Assembly (NCBI GenBank): GCA_027422505.1
Contig: JAPQWV010000005.1
Location: forward strand, 8,995,501-9,059,500
Source: Craterostigma plantagineum
Taxonomy: Eukaryota > Streptophyta > Magnoliopsida > Lamiales > Linderniaceae
Direction: 5' to 3'
Length of the DNA: 64,000 nt
The notes under the pieces were generated by a model. The model was not told the DNA's origin. It ran no database searches and saw only the letters and a list, made by a program, of their open reading frames with translations. The stretch's first letter is position 1. Every line of letters begins with the position of its first letter. Positions 35,618 through 45,725 of this stretch are shown here, piece by piece. The position numbers and the translations under genes were made by a program.

Positions 35618-36330
35618 TTGATAATTTAATTGCTTGAACTTATGAAGAAAACCTAACGGCACGATATTCTGATTTGCTTTATCTTAAGGAAGGAGCAATA
35701 CTAGCGCCAACTAATAGTGATGTTGACATTCTCAATTCAAAAATCTTATCGATTCTTCCCTGAATTTCTCAAATCTACTTGAGTTCGGATAGAATATGAT
35801 CGTCGGAAGCTGGTGAATGGATGGAAGAAATCAATCATTGAGTTGCTACATTCCACGAATTATGCTGGTCTTCCCAACCATTGTGTCGAACTAAAAGTAG
35901 GAGCATCAATCATTTTATTGCGCAACATGAACCAAGCAATTGGATTGTGTAATGGAACATGATTGAAGCTTGGGGATAAGGTTATTGAAGCTACAGTAAT
36001 TTCAGGGCCGAAGACGGGTGATAATGTTCTCATTCCGCGCATTGATTTATCACCCTCCAATCAAGAGGCGGGTTTTTCCATAAGAAGGAGACAATCTCCT
36101 CTTAAACTGGCCTTTGCGATGAAAATTAATAAAGTCAAGGCCAAACATTGAATTCGTTTGGTTTATATCTTCCGAATCTTGTCTTCAGGACCATGGACAA
36201 CTATATGTTGCACTCTCCCGTGTCACATCACCCAATGAGCTCAAGATTCTCATACGCAACAGGAGTGATTTGCCTTAAAGTGTTACAAAGAATGTCGTGT
36301 ATAGTGAAGTTTTATCCAATATGTAGTGAT
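35618..36330 (+). pseudogene. Helitron PIF1-type helicase, 3' part
   Basis: The helicase reading resumes right after the Copia 3' LTR: IDNLIA, RYSDLLYLKEGAILAPTN, and SDVDILNSKILSILP. It continues through NHCVELKVGASIILLRNMNQ and IPRIDLSPSN near 36040. It ends in the Helitron helicase C-terminal block QGQTLNSFGLYLPN and LYVALSRVTSPNELKILI near 36150-36260. Three or more frameshifts are present. Joining 30604 to 35618 restores the domain order, showing that the Copia element entered an existing Helitron. Confidence 0.88.
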
Positions 36331-36486
36331 AATATTTTTCCTAGTTTAATTTCTATGGTGTTCCAATACGTTTTTATTATTTGGTTCTTTTGTTTCTTTA
36401 ATTTCACATTTACCTTGATTCTCTTTAATTGTTTCTCTAGTTTCAGATGTACCTTGATTCTCTTTAATATTTAGCATTACCTTATA

Positions 36487-36710
36487 CTCCCTCCGTCCCA
36501 TTAGTTTTTGTACATTTTACTATATCAGGCATCCCACTAGTTTTTGTACATTTCCTTTAAACAATCAATATAATAATATTAAATATTCTTAAAAGATGTG
36601 TCAAAATATACACTTTTTTACCTTTTAATTGTATTATATTATTCAAATATCCAGTTTCTTTAAAATTGTATCATACCCCAAAGGTCCAAAAACTAATGGG
36701 ACGGAGGGAG
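36487..36710. mobile_element. Stowaway-type MITE
   Basis: Termini are CTCCCTCCGTCCCATTAG and the inverse ...GGGACGGAGGGAG, flanked by TA dinucleotides (36485-36486 and 36711-36712). This is the classic Stowaway/Tc1-mariner terminal repeat of plants. The subterminal TTTTTGTACATTT also recurs inside the left arm. Confidence 0.95.
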
Positions 36711-37639
36711 TATATAATTTGGATGAGTTCATGTAGATGGATCATTTAAGATACAAACCATTTTAACAAATATGCCCTCATAATTATGAGTGGAGTCTGA
36801 GAGGACGTTTAATGTGGCGGTACGATCTTCATGGTACAGTACGATCATATATAGAGTATCGGGTACAAAACTTGATCTTCATTGATGTCGAGGTATGAAA
36901 ATCCTTATCGCTTTCTTTTAAATCTTTCAACTTATCGTTCGTTCAATTATCCCATTATATAGTATTTAGTGGAAGACCTCGTTTTGATTATCCGTGCCCC
37001 CGACACAAACGATGATGAAATTAAAGTGTTACGTTTTTCGAGTCGAATGAGTGGAAGAGTATAATTATTTGTACTAAAAATGACTATTATTTATCACATC
37101 ATTTTATACTGTACCTATTTTTTATAATAGTTTCTATATAATTTACTTAGTTTATATTTTAGTTTTGATGTTTTAAAATTTATATTATAATTGGTATGCA
37201 AACAAAGTACATTCCTTATGTCTATCAATCATTATTAATATGATTATAGATTTGTAATCATGATACTATTTTTTAAAAGTATAATTAAGTTGTATAATCG
37301 ACTTAAAATAACTATAGATAATTATTTCCCGTGCAGCAGAAAACTAGTATATATATATTTCGAAGTTGGAATGGAATGTTTTTTTTTTGTACATTTTTAA
37401 TAAAAACTCAAAATTCGTCAATTTGTTCCAATTATTTAATGAAGGAAAATTCAACAAAAAATTAAACCGTTAGACGGGAGTTTCAAACTCTAACTATAAC
37501 ACTGATTACCACGGTTAAATTAAAGGTAAGAGATTTTACTGGAGTTTAATAAACGCGAACCGTAATCGTAATCAAAGATTAACATCTCTACACGTGATAG
37601 TTGATTCAAATTTGCTTCAGACCGAATTTAATAGAGTAC

Positions 37640-37893
37640 GGCTGCGTTTGCTTTTTAGATGGGCTAATATAATGGAGTAAGCCCGCTAATATGTATCGGG
37701 CTAATTTATCTAAAAATACAGGTTGAAATAATATTAGGTGTTGGTATTGGATAAATAATAAAGGAGCCCGTTAATATAGTGCGGGCTGTATATCTTTTCT
37801 CGGGCTTCAGTAATAAAAGCAAACGAGATATAATATATTATTAATAATATTGCAGTCCATTTTCTGGGCTTTGCTTTTAAAGCAAACGCAGCA
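37640..37893. mobile_element. MITE, Tourist/Harbinger-like
   Basis: The left end GGCTGCGTTTGC and the right end GCAAACGCAGCA are inverted copies. Subterminal GGGCTAATATAAT and GCCCG motifs face each other. A direct TAC lies on both sides (37637-37639 and 37894-37896), a 3-bp duplication as in PIF/Harbinger, although TWA is the usual target. The interior is AT-rich and noncoding. Confidence 0.7.
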
Positions 37894-37925
37894 TACATAG
37901 AGAACAATGGATTTAAAACCTAATA

Positions 37926-38190
37926 CTACCTCAGTCCCACTTATTTCTTCCCATCTTTCTATTTCGGGCGTCCCACATAATTCTTCCCATTTCCATTTTT
38001 GGTAAAAAATTATCCCACTAATTAAACTAATTACACCATTAATATTAAAAAAGGTCTTCTTGATTTGCGTGTCTACTAATAACTTTTCTTTCTCCATACC
38101 TCAAAAGGTGTACTATAATATTAAAATAATGTGATTTCTTAATCTCCGTGTCCGCTAATCTTTGGGAAGATTTAGCTGGGACGGAGGAAG
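37926..38190. mobile_element. Stowaway-type MITE, diverged
   Basis: The left end CTACCTCAGTCCCACTTA and the right end ...GGGACGGAGGAAG are degenerate Stowaway termini, with TA on each side (37924-37925 and 38191-38192). CTTCCCAT-type motifs recur in the left arm and their inverse TTTGGGAAGA in the right. It lies 222 bp before the PPR start codon and could touch its promoter. Confidence 0.8.
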
Positions 38191-38411
38191 TACAATATAG
38201 CAAAGTCTATTTAACTATCGTACCCAAAAAAAAAAAAAAGTTCAGAAATTGAACTCTGAAACCTTCACAGTGCTATCAGGGTTTTACGGTCTCAATCCCA
38301 TCGGCGGAATTGACTCTGACTCCCTATCTATGTCAGTGTTTCCCATTCCATTTGTTAATTGCTAAACGCCGTGCCATCGTTCGGAAAAGCATTCTGTAGC
38401 TGCGATCGGTT

Positions 38412-40467
38412 ATGTGGGCGCTTCGAAGAGCTTCGATTGCGTTTAAGTATTCGCACGGTTCTCTCTTATTATTTGTGTGAAAGCAGCGATTTTGGCTTTC
38501 CTTTCCCGCCCACAGTTCCCGATAAAACGTGCCTCCTGAAAAATTGTTATCTTTACGTAGATTTGTGTGGGTTTGTTGGTCCCTTCCGAATTTGGCTGCT
38601 TAAGTTTCTGTGGGTCGATTTGTTTTGTTGGAGGGTTATGCGATTAGTACAAGATACTAGGATGTTTCTTACAATATGTTGTGTTGCATTTTAGTTCTAG
38701 CATTCATTTTACCGTGGAATCAAATGATTGAAGTAGGTTTTGTCTGCATATGGTGAGTTTCCAGGCATCATTAATTATATGTCACTTCTCTCGTTTGTTC
38801 ACGTTCTTGCTCTGTGTATGCCTCAGTCTGGCATAATTGTTGCTCTTTCTCAATTTCGTTTGTTTCTTATGATCCCTCTCTTGTCATAAGTGTTTGCTTT
38901 CTATCCTTCCTCTTTCAGGAACCGAGGATTAAGTTCCCCTGCCACTAAAATCATCTTTGTGAGCTCAGTTATAGGAAGATCTTTCTCTGAAAATCACAAC
39001 ATAACAACTATTCAATTGCTTACTGAGTTTGCGCTCTCGACTAGGTTCTACAATACATGCATTAGTTCTTCAAAGTTTCACAAGACGACAGTCAACACTT
39101 TCTCCTCTCAAGCTGGTGCTGACGCAGCAGATCCCTTTTCTGAGCTCGGAGATGTGATTCAGAATAAAACCTCTGAATCCGAGTTGGACGACAGCTTGGA
39201 ATCTGAAGACAAATCTCCTAAACCTTCAGCAGGCGTTTCATCCATTTCCAAGGCCATATGCAATGCTCCTACTCAATCCGTGCCCAAGATTATGGATCGA
39301 TGGGTTAGGGAAGGAAATGAGGTGTCACAAATAGAAGCCTCGTTAGCCATGATCTATCTTCGTAAGCGGAAGTTGTTCGTCAGGGCATTCAAGGTTAAGT
39401 TTTGAATATCTATCTATGGGCCCAACGTGTCTTTTTCGAATCTTTATGCTGTGTCTTCTTCTTACACTGCACAGTTTTTGCAAATGGAGATAGATTCGCA
39501 TACAAGAAAACTGTCTCTAAGAGTGTGAGATTTCAATTTCATGTTTTTGCAGCTATCAGAATGGTTAGAAGCAACGAAGAGGTTGGAATTCACCGAGAGC
39601 CACTACGCAGCTCGCATCGACTTAATTGCCAGGGCACGCGGAATTACAGAGGCAGAAGAATATCTCAAGAGTATCCCGGAGTCTTTTCGAGGCGAATTAG
39701 TCTATCATACGCTGTTAGCAAATTGCGTTTCAGTAACTGATACGAAGAAATCAGAGGAGGTTTGCAATCGAATGAAGGACTTGGGCTTGCTTAGGACATG
39801 CTCTACTTTCAACCAAATGCTGCTTCTTTACCAGAAAGTCGACATTGAAAGAATCCCCAATATACTCTCGCTAATGGAGGAAGAAAACGTAAACCCATCC
39901 CTTTTGACTTACCACATCTTAGTCAATGTGAAAGGGCTGAACAAGGAGATTAATGGGATGGAACAAATTGTCCAGACGATGAAGTCTGAACTCATTGAGC
40001 CTAACCTTGATTTTAAGGTACTGCTGGCTCGTCACTATGCAGCTGCTGGGCTAAGAGACAAAGCCATGGAAGTGCTGAGAGAGGTCGAAGGCGATGATTT
40101 GGGAAAAAGAAGGCGTTTTTGCAAATCGCTTATTCCTATTTACGCATCGATTGGAAGCGAGAAGGACGTCGAGAGAATCTGGAAATTTTGCGAGTCGAAC
40201 GCATCATTTGACGAGCGCAGATCTGCCATTGAAGCTTGGGGAATTCTGGGCAGAGTAGATGAAGCAGAAGGGGTTTTTGAAGGAATGATGAAGATTGTGA
40301 AGAAACCTTCGTCGAAGCATTACGCTTCTTTGCTAAAAGTATACGATGATCATAAGATGCTGAGCAAAAGGATGGATCTTATGAGGCAAATGGCTGAATA
40401 TGGGTTGCGCAGGAAAAGGAAAGAGGTAGTATCGCGACTTATTAGTATTTATGCAGCAAAGTGCTGA
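38412..40467 (+). CDS. Mitochondrial-type PPR protein, PPR596/At1g80270 group
   Basis: Pentatricopeptide repeat proteins bind organellar RNA. Exons: 38412-38476, 38919-39393, 39553-40467, all in phase (intron 1 splits a GTG codon). The start MWALRRASIAF is the typical opening of this group and fits a mitochondrial targeting peptide. An acidic linker (about residues 95-120) leads to ISKAICNAPTQSVPKIMDRW and SLAMIYLRKRKLF, a family signature. From residue 180 to the end are P-class PPR helices, with no E or DYW domain. The total is 484 residues; Arabidopsis relatives are near 590, and the final ~110 residues are absent because the text diverges at about RRKRKEVVSRL and stops. Frames after the stop do not restore them. 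Intron 1's donor (GT/GTGAAA) is inferred from phase. Confidence 0.88.
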
Positions 40468-41572
40468 GAAGAAAACTCTGCAGTTAAGGCTCAATCTTCT
40501 TCTTACAGCTGATATGAGAAATAGAACTGAAATAACAGTAAGGACTGCAAAAGGTTTGTGGATTTGACCTCCATTTTTGGAACTGGAGTTTTTACTTCAG
40601 TTGATTAGTATTATAGTCTACGGTCTATTTATACATGAATTTTGAAAGCGCGAATCCTAATATGTATGAAATTATCAATAGAGAAATAGTCTTTTTTTTT
40701 TAATAAAAAATTCAATATGTCGGTTGGTTGAGTTTGAGGGTTTTGCATCGATCATCTCATGCACGTCTGTTTAACATGCATATTAACTTTTGGGATTTAA
40801 TAATTCCAAGTATTAGCAGCTCTTTCTTGACAAAACTGAGATTTGGTCACAACATAACTTGGCTATGAGCCAATTTCCAAAAGTGTGTCATCTATGATGA
40901 TGTTATATAACGCAAGGCATCAAGAATTTCAAACATTTGGTGCTTGCTTCTTCACTACCTTGTCACGAAGTAATTTAATAGTTAGTAGCAACTATGTGAT
41001 GTTTGAAAGATACTACTATTTTAGTCCTACTATATAGTTAAATGTTCATGAAATTTTTCCTCATTCCAAACAGAAGAAATATTTATTAGTGGATTGGTGA
41101 CACATAAAAAGCTAATTTGCCCAAAGGTGTACATATCGAAAATTCACGAGATTCGTCAAATATAATAAACCAGTATATTTCCTACGAGCAGATCATGTGT
41201 ACTAGAACTATGTATTAGAACAAAGCAACAGGGAAAGACATTTTGTAAATTTTAATGCATGTAATTTTCAGAAATTAGACGGTCTCATGTAATCGAAAAA
41301 AGAAAAAAAAAAAAAAAAGAACTCAAAAACCCCGTTTATTGACGCCAATCATCATACTAGCACACACACACAAAAGTCCTCACGTACAAGGCTATTTCTT
41401 GATATGGTCTCCATAATATCATCCTTTATTCTTTATTACAAAAAAAAAGAGCATCTTGCACACATTTTATTCATGCCTCATACAAGTTCTTCATAGCTAG
41501 CTACATAAAAGATTATACTATTTTAATGATGATGACGATGATGATGATCACGGGTGACGGGGGTGAGACACA
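40468..41572. other. Intergenic region with PPR and GRP 3' ends
   Basis: No gene is seen. The left part is the PPR 3' flank. The right part (about 41440-41572, minus strand) is the original 3' end of the glycine-rich protein gene. Joined across the CACTA element with one TSD removed, the last codons read HGVVSHPRHP and stop. A minus-strand AATAAAATG near 41468 may serve for polyadenylation. Long A runs at 41298-41320 and 41440 are simple sequence. Confidence 0.45.
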
Positions 41573-43572
41573 CACTAGTACAGAAATATACATGGGCGAC
41601 GGTTGTTATTGGCCATGGGCGACGGTTATTGTGCGTCGCTCAGAGCCCCGTCGCCCATGTGCGCGATTTTGGGCGACGTTGTGCAGCCGTCGCCGAAGAT
41701 AGGTTATGGGCGACAGTTGTTAGGCACAACCGTCGCACAAAGTACCTCGTAGGGTGCTGTTTTGAGAGAATGGGCGACGGTTTCTGGCGTAGTAGCCGTC
41801 GCCTTAGGTTATGGGCGACGGTTGTTAGGAACAAAATCCCAAACAACCGTCGTCTATGTGTATATATTTTTAATTTTTTTTTATTTTTCATGTGCCCAAA
41901 ATCAAATCCCAAACAACCAAATCAACACAACAATCAATCATCAACAATAACAAATAATCATCAATATAATAAAGAGTTACATCATCCAAGAGTTACATCA
42001 ATAAAATCAAGAGTTACATCAAGAGGTCTTAAGTTCTATTCGAATGACATTTAGGTCAATTATCAGTATACCTTATTCCTACAATGCCATTGAATTCATC
42101 GCCGAAGATACGCATCACATACTTGTGAAAGTTGCAAGAATGTAGTAGCTTATGGTTCTGCATTTACCAAATAAACCAAGCATTAGAAATACAGTTAAAA
42201 CCAATGAAACTAGTCCAAAAAGAGACAAACACCCACAACGATGAAACCTAATCTCAGTCATGTAATCTCAGCGCCGCTTAAAAATATATCGCTATGATGA
42301 ATAGTAATATACACAAGGCTAGTTAAGAAAGATCACAAAACTCTTACCTTCTTTGATTTTCTCCAGAGAAGCAAACATGGCTTTCCTCTTTGTCTTCTTC
42401 AACCACTAGTAAAAAGAAGAAAAAGGACCAAACTTTATATTGATGAAATGAAGAAAGTAATAGACATCGAAGCACAAAAGGGTAATTAATTTACCTTCCC
42501 AAATCTATAAATGGATCTTTCATTAATCGCGAAATACAGTGAGGAAAATAGTTATGAGAGGTTTACCTTGTTGTCGTAGCCCGTGGTCGCCGGAAAAAGT
42601 CGCCGAGAGAGAAGAGGTCGCAGCCAAATTCGACCCAATATCCCATATTATCCAAGCTTCACCCAAAAACCTAATTTTCGCAAAGATCAAGCTCAATAAC
42701 AACCTTATATCAAATATAACACAAGCATAAGCTATGAAATAGCATAAATCGAGATTGGAAATCCCAAAAATCGCAACCCAAAATTTCACAAAACTACGAC
42801 TTTCGAAAATTTAAAGCCGTAAATCGCGAAATACAAAGAGGATAATTGCTTAATGGACTTCTTACCGTGTTCTCCAAGCTCGGAAAGGTTGGAAATCGTT
42901 CGAAGACCGCCGCGCGGTTTTATTTTTTAGTTTCTCTTCAATTTTGCTAAGTGGGGAAGAAGAGGGGATTTTAAACACTTCTGGGCGACGGTTGTTAGCC
43001 AAAAATTCCGTAACGTTGCCAAACTCATGCTTAAAAAAGTAAAAAAAATATAAAAAAATGGGTAACACCATGGGCGACGGTTATTACTTAACAACCGTCG
43101 CCCAAACTCATGCTTAAAAAAAATAAAAAATAAAATAAATTGTGTAACACCTTGGGCGATGGTTGTACTAAACAACCGTCGTCCAAACTCATTATAAAAA
43201 AATAAAAAGATTTAAAAAACAAATAAAATGTCTTGGGCGACGGTTATTGCGTAACAACCGTCGCCCAAACTTATATTTTATAACAAGAATAAATATATAG
43301 GCGACGGTTTTTTTTTCAACGTAGAAACCGTCGCCCATGATCATATTTAAAAAATAATAAATTAATAAATTATATGGGCGACGGTTATTGTGTAGGAAAC
43401 CGTCGCCGGAGGCTTTCGTCAATTATAGGCGACGGTTTTCTTGAAGCAACCGTCGCCTATCACGAACAACTAAAAAAGAATTACGAAAGTGCCACCGCGT
43501 CCACTATAGGCGACGGTTTTTGTGGAACCATCGCCGAAAGTGCCGTCGCCTATGTATCATTTTCTACCAGTG
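41573..43572. mobile_element. CACTA element, 2.0 kb, non-autonomous
   Basis: The ends are CACTAGTACAGAAATATACA and, on the other strand, CACTGGTAGAAAATGATACA. They are flanked by a 3-bp TSD ACA (41570-41572 and 43573-43575). Both subterminal regions carry many copies, in both orientations, of GGGCGACGGTTGTT or its partner AACAACCGTCGCC, the usual CACTA transposase-binding arrays. The right side has about a dozen. The interior has no TNP1/TNP2-like gene. It interrupts the 3' end of the glycine-rich protein gene. Confidence 0.93.
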
Positions 43573-44005
43573 ACAACACCATGAGTCGTAGTTGTTAGGG
43601 TTTGCATGTATGCTAAGGCTTCTTGGGCATTATAACAGCATCTACAACCACCATAATAGTTCCATCCACAGCACCCATAATAGCATCTCCGGCCACCCCA
43701 ACCACCACCGCCCCACCCTCCACCACCACGTCCACGCCAACCACCACCATAGCCACCACCATACTCATCTTCTCCCTCAGCTGCATAATTCCACATTATA
43801 TATACATATAGATACACGAAGAATTGACATGAATAGTAAATGTTTGTTCAATATGGTCGGAATCGTGTATTAATGAAATACATATTACTTTGTTTCTCAC
43901 CGTGGCGTTCGCTTGATCGATGGCTGCGACGTAAGAAATGACCATGATCAGCAGAGCCGCGATAAGTAAGAGGGAAAATAAGGTAATTGTTTTGATCTTA
44001 TTCAT
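43557..44005 (-). pseudogene. Class II glycine-rich protein, copy A (frameshifted, CACTA at its end)
   Basis: Exon 1 runs 44005 to 43889 and exon 2 from 43780 to 43557. Exon 1 encodes a signal peptide (MNKIKTITLFSLLLIAALLI...). Exon 2 encodes EGEDEYGGGYGGGWRGRGGG, then a cysteine-rich tail CYYGCCGWNYYGGCRCC as in AtGRP3-type class II GRPs, wall proteins that bind WAK receptors. Compared with copy B, one base is missing at the end of exon 1 (ACGGTGAG against AAGGATGAG). Neither the shared donor nor the new GGTGAG donor then gives the GRP frame. The last four codons (TGRK) and the stop come from the CACTA end. It is probably a pseudogene. Confidence 0.75.
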
Positions 44006-44066
44006 TTTGGTATGCGTAAAGAGAGCAACTGGTGATTAGTGATTATTACAGAGAATAAAGAATTTT

Positions 44067-44255
44067 TTTTTTGGTATGAAATAACCTTCATTACCAACAG
44101 ATCCAAATGTCAGATTACATCACAAAACAATTTAAACTAACTTGAATGACCCAGCAACATCAACTTCATCTTAATGACAGATAAGTCTAGTTATTAGCTC
44201 CTTGTACTTCTTAGCCCGGTAGATAGTAAGCATCCTTCCAGCCTCCAAGTCATCT
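44067..44255 (-). repeat. LINE 3' tail, duplicated fragment
   Basis: This is a near-identical copy of the last ~190 bp of the LINE at 44756-45475, starting with its T-run (minus-strand poly(A)) and cut off at GTCATCT. It stands between the two GRP copies and came with the tandem duplication of the whole GRP-plus-LINE-tail unit, not by a second insertion, since the left flank ATAAAGAA is also shared. Confidence 0.85.
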
Positions 44256-44692
44256 CGACACCATGAGTCGTAGTGGTTAGGGTTTGCATGTATGCTAAGG
44301 CTTCTTGGGCATTATAACAGCATCTACAACCACAGTAATAATTCCATCCACAGCACCCATAATAGCATCTCCGGCCACCCCAACCACCACCGCCCCACCC
44401 TCCACCACCACGTCTACCCCAACCACCACCATAGCCACCACCATACTCATCCTCTCCCTCAGCTGCATAATTTCACATTATATATAATATAGATACACGA
44501 AGAATGTAATGACATGAATAGTATATGTTTGTTCAATATGGTCGGAATCGTGTATTGGTGAAAGACATATTTACTTTGTTTCTCATCCTTGGCGTTCGCT
44601 TGATCGATGGCTGCGACGTAAGAAATGACCATGATCAGTAGAGCCGCGATAAGTAAGAGGGAAAATAAGGTAGTTGTTTTGATCTTATTCAT
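44194..44692 (-). CDS. Class II glycine-rich, cysteine-rich secreted protein, copy B
   Basis: Exon 1 is 44692-44575 and exon 2 is 44462-44194; the total is 128 residues. Exon 1 gives an N-terminal signal peptide (about residues 1-28) and ...DQANAKDEKQ. Donor AAA/GTAAAT and acceptor TGCAG join in frame to EGEDEYGGGYGGGWGRRGGG, then RCYYGCCGWNYYCGCRCC and YNAQEALAYMQT. This is the layout of AtGRP3-like class II GRPs, secreted to the wall. The final 19 residues after THGV (EMTWRLEGCLLSTGL and on) are read from the duplicated LINE tail, replacing the original end. The fold-determining cysteines are kept, so the product could still work. The intact frame makes this the better copy. Confidence 0.75.
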
Positions 44693-44755
44693 TTTAGTAT
44701 GCGTAAAGAGAACAACGGTGATTAGAAATTATTACACAGAATAAAGAAAGATTTT

Positions 44756-45475
44756 CTTTTTGGTATGAAATAACCTTCATTACCTACAGATCCAAATGTC
44801 AGATTACATCACAAAACAATTTAAACTAACTTGAATGACACAGCAACATCAACTTCATCTTAATGACAGATAAGTCTAGTTATTAGCTCCTTGTACTTCT
44901 TAGCCTGGTAGATAGTAAGCATCCTTCCAGCCTCCAAGTCATCTCCTGCTTGATTCTGTGAATTAACTCGGTTGAAGAAGAATGGTCAGATCCATACACT
45001 CCGCTATTCCTTTTCCCCATAGGAAGTAAACCACTGCGACCATCACAGCAACTGAGATTTTCTTCCAGCCACCTAACCCTTTTACAGCCCTTATGGCCCA
45101 GGAGCACCACTTCTCAAACTATTCAGGAACATTAATAATTTGCAGCCAGCCAGTAACCCCCCTGAGCACTTCTCAACTATAAGAGCATTCAAAGAAGATA
45201 TGATTAATTGATTCCTGAGAGCATTGGCACAATCTACAGGTAGAGCATACAACCGGGATCCCCCACACAATCAGTCTATGACAAGTAAGTAACTTCCTGT
45301 TAAACATGGTCCAAACAATGAAAGCATGTTTGGGAACATTTAGGCGATTCCAAGTAAATCCACAGTATGGGAATCTTCTAACGTCACCAAGCAACCAGGA
45401 GTAAGCAGATTTAACATGATACACTCCATTAGATCTAATAAAACTGTTATTCCCTCTCAGCCCTTCCAGCAATAA
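44756..45475 (-). mobile_element. 5'-truncated LINE with 15-bp TSD
   Basis: On the minus strand the 720-bp insert encodes the zinc-binding C-terminus of an L1-type reverse transcriptase (YHVKSAYSWLLGDV, FTWNRLNVPKHAFIVWTMFN, CRLCQCSQESINHIFFECSYS with the CCHC pattern) and a 3' tail. The flanks ATAAAGAAAGATTTT (44741-44755) and ATAAAGGAAGATTTT (45476-45490) form a TSD with one mismatch. It landed upstream of the GRP gene, probably in its promoter. Confidence 0.88.
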
Positions 45476-45551
45476 ATAAAGGAAGATTTTATTACTGGGA
45501 GGGGATTGTGTTTAGGATGCGTTGATGATGCTAGAAACTCATGAACCCAAT

Positions 45552-45600
<49 letters not shown>

Positions 45601-45725
45601 ATATATATAAAAGGAAGGAATAAGGATAGATAGATGGCGATAGTTTCTAATGTTATTACAAGAGAATCCAAATCTGACATTATATCACATACCCTTCGCT
45701 GAAATTGCATTTGCATTATCCAATT
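45476..45725. repeat. Spacer with TA microsatellite and LINE-like tail
   Basis: A (TA)n tract occupies about 45551-45609. The following text (AAATCTGACATTATATCACA) resembles the LINE 3' tail and may be a further, older tail copy. No gene is seen. Confidence 0.5.

Larger units (their letters stand above)
25777..37347 (+). mobile_element. Decayed Helitron, split by a Copia element
   Basis: Rep (HUH) and PIF1-type helicase remnants lie in the order and strand of a plant RepHel gene. A possible 3' end is CTAG at 37344-37347 followed by T. Helitrons end CTRR and insert between A and T, but the preceding hairpin is weak (CCCGTGCAGCAG). A possible 5' end is TCCTATAAAACG at 25777 after A. Both ends are guesses. 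The coding part, 27237-30604 plus 35618-36330, is certain. Without the Copia insertion the element would be about 6.5 kb. A Stowaway MITE also lies inside. Confidence 0.6.

Noticed and set aside
30600..35622. Perfect TSD for the Copia element in the Helitron
   Set aside because: The flanks are GGGAT and TTGAT; only three of five bases agree, so I did not claim a TSD although the LTR borders are clear.
41554..42054. 166-codon frame at the left end of the CACTA element
   Set aside because: It is composed of subterminal GGGCGACGGTT repeats (RRL, TVV patterns), not of a protein domain.
43592..43873. His-rich open frame on the plus strand (NHHRPTLHHHVHANHHHSHH)
   Set aside because: It is the antisense of the glycine-rich exon (GGT/GGC codons read as ACC/GCC and CAC/CAT); the minus strand has signal peptide, splice sites and a known domain.
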